Shown here: piece after piece, positions 6,650 through 12,087 of the stretch
How the letters are laid out: every line of letters starts with the position of its first letter
How positions within the stretch are numbered: the first letter of the stretch is position 1
DNA from: Tetmemena sp. SeJ-2015
Taxonomy: Eukaryota > Ciliophora > Spirotrichea > Sporadotrichida > Oxytrichidae
Reading direction: 5' to 3'
DNA: 12,087 nt
Assembly: GCA_027382625.1 (NCBI GenBank)
Contig: JAJKFJ010024752.1
Span: 1 to 12,087 of the forward strand
Program-made: the position numbers and the translations under genes
Notes under the pieces: generated by a model
Databases searched by the model: none
What the model saw: the letters and a program-made list of their open reading frames with translations, nothing else
What the model was told of the DNA's origin: nothing

Positions 6650-9600
6650 CGAACGGACCAGCGCACTCCAGAGGAAAACCAAACGCTGATCTAGATGATA
6701 AAGAAGATTGAGTTTTTCCAAGAGAGGAAGATAAAGGATAATGACTTGATAGAGATCTCTAACTGCCTCAAGCAGGAGTTCTACAAGAAAGGGGCTATAG
6801 TTTTTGACTATGGTAAGTAGAAGATTATCATCTAATTTTGACTAGGCACCACAGGAGAGAAGTTTTACATTATCCTGAACGGGTCTGTGAGTGTGCAAGT
6901 TCCAATAAAGCGAAAAAAGGCGGCTGAGGAAGAATAGAAGCCACCTGTTCAGCATAGATAGCTTCAACAACCTATTCAGACGTAGGACATCGGCATGCTC
7001 AGCTACCATCCTAGTCACCAGAATTTCTTAGAGGACAAAAGTAATGATAGTCTAAGCAAGATTAATTCCCAGTCTCGTGGGTCTTTCGAGAATCCAGTTA
7101 GAGCTATTCAAACTAAGATGGAGTAAGGAACTGCCAATAAGGACAAGTAGCCATTCAGCCCAGGACTGGGCAAGAATAAAAATGGATTCAATTTTGGACA
7201 AAGGCACCAGAGTATGGCAAATTAAGAGATTAAACACATAGTGGGCTCAGTTCCAGGCTACACTAACTAAAATTAAATTTCATTTATAGGAAAATTCGAA
7301 AGAGTCCTCCTTAGCAAATAGCGTCTATAATCTTCGTTCTTCAAATGAAAACGATAAGAATGGCATTCCAAATGTGTTTAGATTTAACTAAGATGACAGA
7401 AGGCAGACTGCTTTTGTCATGAGCCCTAAATTAGACTTCTAAGCTGGTGCAGTTGTCGTAAATGACCAGGCGCCTTTGAAGTCTCAATTCAGTAAAACAA
7501 AAGGTCTGGTCTCAGAGAAGGATCTCATCTTAGAAAAAAGTTAAGACCAGTCAGTGACTGCAAGCTATAACAATCAGTCAAGGTAAGATGAGAATGAGAT
7601 AAGCGAATCACCCGAGCTAAAAGGAAAGCAACAGAAGAAAGTACCTACAATCGTAAAATCCAGCAGCACTCCCAAAAGATTCGCTCAGAGTTCTCAAGAA
7701 GAAGCTGAGGAGGAGATAGTTATGACTGAAGTGGTCTAATTTTATTTAACTTATTTCACACTGGAAAATCATTTGGAGAGTTGGCTCTTATAACCAACAA
7801 GCCAAGAGCTGCAAGGATCAAATGCCTGACTGATTGCTACTTTGCAGTAATGACTAAACATGAATACAATAGATGCCTAGCTAAAATAGAAAACAAAGCA
7901 AGAATAATGACCATTCAATTCCTTGCTGAGATACCAATATTTTAGAGTTGGTCAACAACATAGCTGAGCAAAATTCTTTCGAGTTTCACAGTCATTAAAT
8001 TCAAAAGAGGCCAAGTATTAAACTCATGTTTTGGTTTTGTATTATTCAGAGAAGGAACGGCCAATGAAGATATCTATATAGTAAAAACAGGTGAGTTCAA
8101 AGGAACAAGGAACATGCTTATCAAGCATACTAACACTAATGAGCCTGTGATGCAGTACTTGAGGGGAGAGAGAACTGACAAATCTCTTCGTTCTTCTTTT
8201 AACACCAACATGTAAAATTTAACTAAGAATGCGAATATCACATCTGTCAATCACAAGAAAGAGAACATAGAGATTTTCCTCTTCGGCAAGGGACAGATTT
8301 TCGGAGAAGAGAGATTTATAAGGAATCAGAAAGTGGCACCTTACACGGCTACTTGCAACAGCTTGGAGGGAGAGGTGCTGAGAATTTCAAGCATAGAATT
8401 TATGAGAAAGTTCCACAGTATGGGAGATACATTCGAAATTATTGAGAAGATGACAGCAATGAAAGAAGAGAAAATTACTTAGAAATAGATGAATGGACTC
8501 TTACAGATGTAGAAATTTTCAACCACAAGCTAAACTAACAAATCTAAGTTTCATAATTAGAGCGCTGAGTCTTCTAATAAGCTAAGAAGAGGAAGTCTTA
8601 ATGTAGCTGAAAGAGAAAATGATAATCCTATCTCAGTAGGAGCAGCTCATCAAACAGCTCACAAGAAATTTAATAGCATCAGTGATGGGTAGGACTACAC
8701 TTCCTATTTTCTCAAATCAGTGAATGAGAAAAGAGATGCCTTGAGGCAAATAGTCGAAGGCTATTCAGTAGTTGATAAAGTTAAAAAGCTTATCAAGATA
8801 GAGGATCAAGATCTTTACTCTTATCAAACAAGTGGCTAAGGTTCCATAATTTAGTCGACCACTCATGCAAGCGAACACTAGAACTACTTGAGTCATCCTT
8901 TGAGGTCAATGCTAGGAACTGCTTAGTCAAATCATAGGAGACTTATTTCATAGAAGCTAGAGAACATCTAGAAAGAAAATTTAAGCGTTCAGAGAGGTAT
9001 AATGACTGCATAGGTATAGTCGCCAACAGATGCTTAGAACCAAACTTTGAATTAAAAGTTAAGCCCTATAATTTTTGAAGTCGGTCTTGGCAAACTCTCA
9101 GTTTAAGAATTCTGGATTCAGAAAAAAGAAGGAAAAGATAAAGGGGACAAAGCTCTACATGAGTTCTCAACTAGTTGACGCAATTTATGAGATGAAGCAG
9201 CAAGATCTGAAAGAGAGACTGCAAAGGCAGGAGAGGAGGGATAAAATAGCTCAGATACAACAGCAGTCAGTGGTTGATGAGAACACTGCAGGTATCTTAC
9301 AAGAAGAGAAAAGTCAAAACCCTCTTAAGGATTTGGATTATTACAGTGAAGAGGGGAGCGATGAATTTGATGGAGGGATCTCAGTTACTGGCTATGACGA
9401 TAGACTTTCTACTTACAGGAGTGAGCACAGAACTACTACAGTAAGAGATGACAAGTCTATGATCTATGAAAAGATGAGCAGAGCTATTCTCTCAAGCCAA
9501 AATATTTATGAATTTAAACGCAAACAAGTCTTTCGGCCAACAAACCCCAAGTATTCACATTTCATTTTTAAGATAGAGAGACAACGTACATCTTGATGAT

Positions 9601-10206
9601 TAGAGCATATTCGATGATATCACGAGGAAGTCAAGTAGAAAGACTTTGAAGTCAATCGTTACCAACAATAAAAACAAGCGACAGACTATCAACCTTAATC
9701 TTGATGAAATCGTGAGCTTGCCAAACAAGCAATTTATCAACAGCGATGGAACTCAAATCAAGATACTGTAGACTCAGCATCAAGAGTTCAGCCCTCTAAT
9801 TCAATACCTAATCAGGTAGAGGTAGAGCGATACTCGTTAGTCACTTCCCACTTCGAGATAAATGGCAGGCCTTGGGAGAATTTCTAATCGCCCTCTCAAT
9901 TAAATAAATCACAGCTACGAGAAAAATCCTTCGACAGCCTCGAGTCAAATGCATGCAAATGTTTAAGGCATGGGGAAGTTTAGTCGCTTCCTAAATACAG
10001 CGAATGGGTTTGTGAACACTGAGGCTGGAAGAGTGAGTTAATCGCAAACCAGAAGCACCACAAAGACAACTAGAGTAATGGATAAGACAGTTTTCATGCA
10101 CGTTGCAGAGACTCTACAAAGAGGCAATGTCATATCGCTTGATAGACAAAGCAAGCACATGTCTTACTTCAACCACAGCCTTCTCCCTAATATATCAAGA
10201 TTATGA
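6619..10206 (+). CDS. Large cyclic-nucleotide-binding domain protein, over 1,100 aa
   Basis: The conserved reading begins around 6650 (RTPEENQTLIQ) and ends at TGA 10204-10206; 1,127 residues follow 6650 after removing one 33-nt intron and IESs of 22, 35, 24, 28 and 31 nt. The first cyclic-nucleotide-binding fold is EFYKKGAIVFDYG, TTGEKFYIILNGSVSV, then FGELALITNKPRAARIKC, whose FGE and PRAAR are a phosphate-binding cassette. About 265 Gln/Ser/Lys-rich residues separate its two halves. A second fold follows (FKRGQVLFREGTANEDIYIV, GQIFGEERFIR) with an altered cassette. The C-terminal third is disordered and rich in Gln/Ser/Thr, with a coiled-coil-like KQQDLKERLQRQERR. No kinase domain is present; a cAMP/cGMP-sensing regulator is inferred. 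The start is uncertain: ATG 6619 is out of frame unless 7 nt are lost, and ATG 6542 needs an intron at 6617-6649. Confidence 0.8.
6813..6845 (+). other. Intron, 33 nt, within the first nucleotide-binding fold
   Basis: It runs GTAAGT..GACTAG. Splicing yields AIVFDYG-TTGEKFYIIL, the family consensus. A 9-bp repeat TTTTGACTA (6802-6810, 6836-6844) overlaps both ends, but cutting between the repeats removes 34 nt and breaks the frame, so this is an intron and not an IES. Confidence 0.85.
7269..7290 (+). other. IES, 22 nt, pointer AAAATT
   Basis: AAAATT occurs at 7269-7274 and 7291-7296. Removal takes frame 2 to frame 0 and gives SVPGYTNQNSKESSLANSVY. An intron ending at TTTATAG (7289) would also fit the frame but needs a weak donor. 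Confidence 0.7.
7725..7759 (+). other. IES, 35 nt, pointer ACTG
   Basis: ACTG occurs at 7725-7728 and 7760-7763. Removal takes frame 0 to frame 2 and joins EEEIVMT to GKSFGELALITNK, restoring the strand just before the phosphate-binding cassette. Confidence 0.85.
8015..8038 (+). other. IES, 24 nt, pointer GTATTA, in frame
   Basis: GTATTA occurs at 8015-8020 and 8039-8044. The insert has no stop and preserves the frame. Removing it turns FKRGQVLNSCFGFVLFREG into FKRGQVLFREG, the normal start of a cyclic-nucleotide-binding fold. Confidence 0.8.
9046..9073 (+). other. IES, 28 nt, pointer TTTGAA
   Basis: TTTGAA occurs at 9046-9051 and 9074-9079. Removal takes frame 2 to frame 0 and joins DAQNQTLK to SVLANSQFKNSGFRKK. 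Confidence 0.8.
9557..9587 (+). other. IES, 31 nt, pointer ACAT
   Basis: ACAT occurs at 9557-9560 and 9588-9591. Removal takes frame 0 to frame 1 and joins RPTNPKYSH to LDDQSIFDDITRKS, avoiding the TGA at 9594-9596. Confidence 0.8.
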
Positions 10207-10268
10207 TTAACTACAAGTCTAATTCTCGATCTTAAGTCATGATTTCCTCACACTAAAAATTTAATTAA
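10207..10268. other. 62-bp spacer between convergent genes
   Basis: Two stop codons face each other across 62 AT-rich bases. It must contain or overlap both 3' ends. No terminator-like hairpin is evident. Confidence 0.4.
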
Positions 10269-11810
10269 TCAAAAATTAAGAGGCACCTTCCAAATGTTGA
10301 GTCTGTAATCTTGCCTTGCACTAGTTATGAGAAACATTTCTTCTTTAGCCAGATCGTAGAATAATTGAATCAATGAAATGTTATCTAGTTAAGCATCTTC
10401 AACACGAAGAACTTTCTCCAATGGTTTCATGTCTTGAGTCACAACACCAGAGTATACTTCAGCATTTTAGCCATTTGCAAATGCTACCACAGCTATAGTT
10501 TGATTAAAAATAAATCATATTCTTGGAGGTTTAAATAACCTGGAGTGATGAGAGACTGAGGTCATCTAGAGTTGTTACCTGCTATTGCAAGATGAGCTTA
10601 GCTTGTTGGAACTGATTGTCTATCGAATAGATAATGACCTATTGATCTTTAGCTGTAGTGAGGCAATATTTTCCACTGCCATCGAAGCATACAGATAAAA
10701 CTTCCTTCTTCTGGTGAGTGAGAGAGATAGCCTTTTCAAGTCCCTTCATAACTCCTTAGTTGTAAACAATCTAGTATATTCAACAATGATAATTAGCATT
10801 GAGAAATATTCTTGAGTCTGTGGTCTTTGCAGCCACTGCAAAGTATTCGATATCGTGAGCCTGAGTCATGACCTTGTGCTTTATCTGGCTGGTGTTAATT
10901 TAGGTCACTGGCTCAACAATACTCTAAGCTACATTCCAGAGCTTAATCGTCACATCTGATTCATCTCCGCATGAGACCAGCAAGTTAGGCATCTTCTTGC
11001 TCAGTCTGATAGTTCTTACTGGTATTTTGTGGATGTTCAAAACATAAAATGCACATCTATATATTGATCAGCATTTGCTTTGAAAGTGGTGAGAAAATAA
11101 AGTTCCCTTGAGAGTAAGATACTTCTTGGAAAACAACTGAGCAGTGATCGAAGACAGCCACTGCAACAAGCATCCTAACATCTTAAGCTGCTAAAAAGGT
11201 AATACCTAAAGTTCTTGGAATTAGTGACAGTGAGAGGACCCAGAGTTACAGAGAGAAGGTTCTGTCCGGCTTAGAGCTTTTAATTAATTGTGATATACTC
11301 ATTCTCCTTGTCGATATCTTTTGCAAGCACTGCCTTAAGAGCAGCATTCTATGAAATAAATTTACTAAAATAGGGATAAAAATACCTCTTCTGCTACGAC
11401 TAGGAGTATAGTTCCGTCTCCGAAGTTGAAGAAGTCAAAGTCAACTACAGAAGAGTTGAGACTCTTGACTGCTGCCACATAAGCTGGGTGTTCGGGATTA
11501 GCTGATGCCTTGCCTTTCTTCTTTCCTGATTTGCTGCTCATCGACTTAAGTTGCTTCATGCTCATGCCTTGATTCTGACTGGCTGCCTACTTTTACTCTT
11601 CTTGTAACTTTTACTGCTTGATTTCTTCATTCTTAGTTTGCTTTAGTTTTTCTTCTTGAATTTTTTAGTCTCTTCCTTCGTCCTTTACTAGTCTTTTCTA
11701 GATGAATGGGAGCAGAATGAATGACCCTAATTAAAATTAATAGCCTATAATAAATGCTATAAACTTGCTTTTATTTTGAATAAGAGGCCAAGCAAGATAT
11801 AGAGTATCAT
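10269..11810 (-). CDS. WD40-repeat protein with N-terminal membrane anchor (TBL2/PREB-like layout)
   Basis: TGA is at 10271-10269. From the internal Met at 11565 the joined frame gives 352 residues after removing a 37-nt intron and IESs of 31, 67, 30 and 73 nt; the frame stays open upstream to about 11874. The N-terminal part is hydrophobic (KFIAFII, SFILLPFI), then a Gln/Glu/Lys coiled-coil-like stretch (DQKIQEEKLKQTKNEEI) and a basic SSKSGKKKGK. WD40-type blades follow: LLVSCGDESDVTIKLWNV, EVLSVCFDGSGKYCLTTAKD with QQVIIYSI, and MFLITSARQDYRLNIWKV at the end. One membrane anchor before a WD40 propeller recalls TBL2 and PREB of the ER; this is an analogy only. No ATG exists in the main frame at the N-terminus. 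The candidate start ATG 11810-11808 (ILYILLGLLFKIK) lies in another frame and would need a further IES. Confidence 0.75.
10497..10569 (-). other. IES, 73 nt, pointer AACT
   Basis: On the plus strand AGTT occurs at 10497-10500 and 10570-10573. Removal joins LILQQQVT to TIAVVAFANGQNAEVYSG and fixes a +1 shift. It is the longest IES I place with confidence. Confidence 0.75.
10776..10805 (-). other. IES, 30 nt, pointer GAATAT
   Basis: On the plus strand ATATTC occurs at 10776-10781 and 10806-10811. The insert is a multiple of three but carries an in-frame TGA. Removal joins AAKTTDSRI to YQIVYNQGVMKGLEK. Confidence 0.85.
11035..11101 (-). other. IES, 67 nt, pointer GAAC
   Basis: On the plus strand GTTC occurs at 11035-11038 and 11102-11105. 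Removal joins FQEVSYSQGN to IHKIPVRTIRLSKKMP and fixes a +1 shift. Confidence 0.8.
11174..11204 (-). other. IES, 31 nt, pointer TTAGG
   Basis: On the plus strand CCTAA occurs at 11174-11178 and 11205-11209. Removal joins LTVTNSKNFR to MLVAVAVFDHCSVVFQ and fixes a +1 shift. Confidence 0.8.
11349..11385 (-). other. Intron, 37 nt, GTATTT..CATAG
   Basis: It lies between GTILLVVAEE and NAALKAVLAKDIDKE, phase 0 on both sides. No direct repeat at its ends gives the right frame, and both splice sites look normal. Confidence 0.75.
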
Positions 11811-11970
11811 CTTTAATTTCAAAAAATATAGATGAACTCTCAATTTAAACAAATTCTAACCACTGATCTCGTCGTCAATTTACAGTGAATGGATTTTACC
11901 TTCATAATTAAGTTAATAATAGCATGTGTTTTAATTAAGGCGATGATGAGTAAAAGTATTATTGCTCTAC
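11811..11970. other. Spacer between WD40 gene and RRM gene
   Basis: About 160 AT-rich bases between two genes on the same strand. The WD40 gene's main frame stays open as far as 11874 but without an ATG, so part of this could still be coding or contain an undetected IES. Confidence 0.35.
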
Positions 11971-12087
11971 TCATCTTGGGTTGGGTTTATTGCCAGCAGG
12001 GTTTACTCTTATGCTTCTGTTCTTGAGTGACTTGCCATCGAGCTTGCAAGCCTTCTCTGCCTCTTCCTTGCTGTCGAACTCTACGAA
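11971..12087 (-). CDS. RRM RNA-binding protein, C-terminal end only
   Basis: The gene enters from the right edge on the minus strand and stops at TGA 11973-11971. The 38 visible residues read FVEFDSKEEAEKACKLDG, then KSLKNRSIRVNPAGNKPNPR. FVEF matches the end of an RNP1 motif, A-x3-LDG-x2-L the second helix and turn, and RSIRVNPA the last strand of an RNA recognition motif. The protein ends a few residues after the RRM. The exact family member cannot be told from this fragment. Confidence 0.75.
   Translation of the reverse strand, partial: FVEFDSKEEAEKACKLDGKSLKNRSIRVNPAGNKPNPR

Noticed and set aside
11190..11209. 15-nt intron (GTATTACCTTTTTAG on the minus strand) as in Stentor
   Set aside because: It is a multiple of three and does not repair the frame; the 31-nt TTAGG-flanked IES does. 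The code also differs from Stentor's standard code.
1..12087. TAA/TAG stops throughout, suggesting many small genes or decayed pseudogenes
   Set aside because: Conserved domains (BAH-PHD, nucleotide-binding, WD40, RRM) read straight through these codons and all end at TGA, so TAA/TAG encode Gln.
1..12087. Frame breaks as sequencing errors or pseudogene frameshifts
   Set aside because: Breaks come with inserts of 14-73 nt flanked by matching repeats that restore frame exactly; random indels would not.
1..12087. Telomere-like C4A4/G4T4 repeats, CRISPR arrays, transposase genes or bacterial promoters
   Set aside because: None seen on either strand; short G or C runs are isolated.

Overview
The window reads as germline (micronuclear) DNA of a hypotrich/stichotrich ciliate of the Oxytricha-Stylonychia kind. 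Two observations support this. First, the genes are open only if TAA and TAG are read as glutamine and TGA as the sole stop. Second, the reading frames are repeatedly broken by short AT-rich insertions, each with the same 3-7 bp word at both ends. Removing the insertion plus one copy of the word restores the frame and rejoins the protein. That is the signature of internal eliminated sequences (IESs) with pointer repeats, lying between macronuclear-destined segments (MDSs). I place 16 such IESs, 14-73 nt long. Conventional GT..AG introns of 33-88 nt are also present.

Layout. 1-2463 (+): C-terminal 763 codons of a six-helix membrane histidine-kinase-like protein with a receiver domain; its phosphotransfer and ATP-binding motifs look degenerate (3 IESs, 1 intron). 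About 2615-4459 (+): an unrecognised, mostly helical protein (3 IESs plus one intron or IES). 4566 to about 5458 (+): a zinc-finger protein with a PHD finger and only the first half of an extended PHD (1 intron, 1 IES); its 3' part is not in the window. 5459-6265 (-): a complete, uninterrupted BAH-PHD chromatin reader, tail to tail with the previous gene. About 6619-10206 (+): a long cyclic-nucleotide-binding protein (5 IESs, at least 1 intron). 10269 to about 11810 (-): a membrane-anchored WD40 protein (4 IESs, 1 intron), tail to tail with the previous gene and only 62 bp away. 11971-12087 (-): the end of an RRM RNA-binding protein.

The genes do not form an operon or a shared pathway. In the somatic nucleus they would be expected on separate small chromosomes, or on a few multi-gene ones. 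The two adjacent chromatin-reader genes are the only pair with an obvious functional theme. I found no tRNA, rRNA, CRISPR array, telomere repeat or transposase gene. The most useful results are the IES map, the truncated PHD gene, the 132-nt segment between 13-bp repeats in the second gene, and the apparent pseudo-kinase. All joins are inferred from sequence alone; macronuclear or cDNA sequence would settle them.
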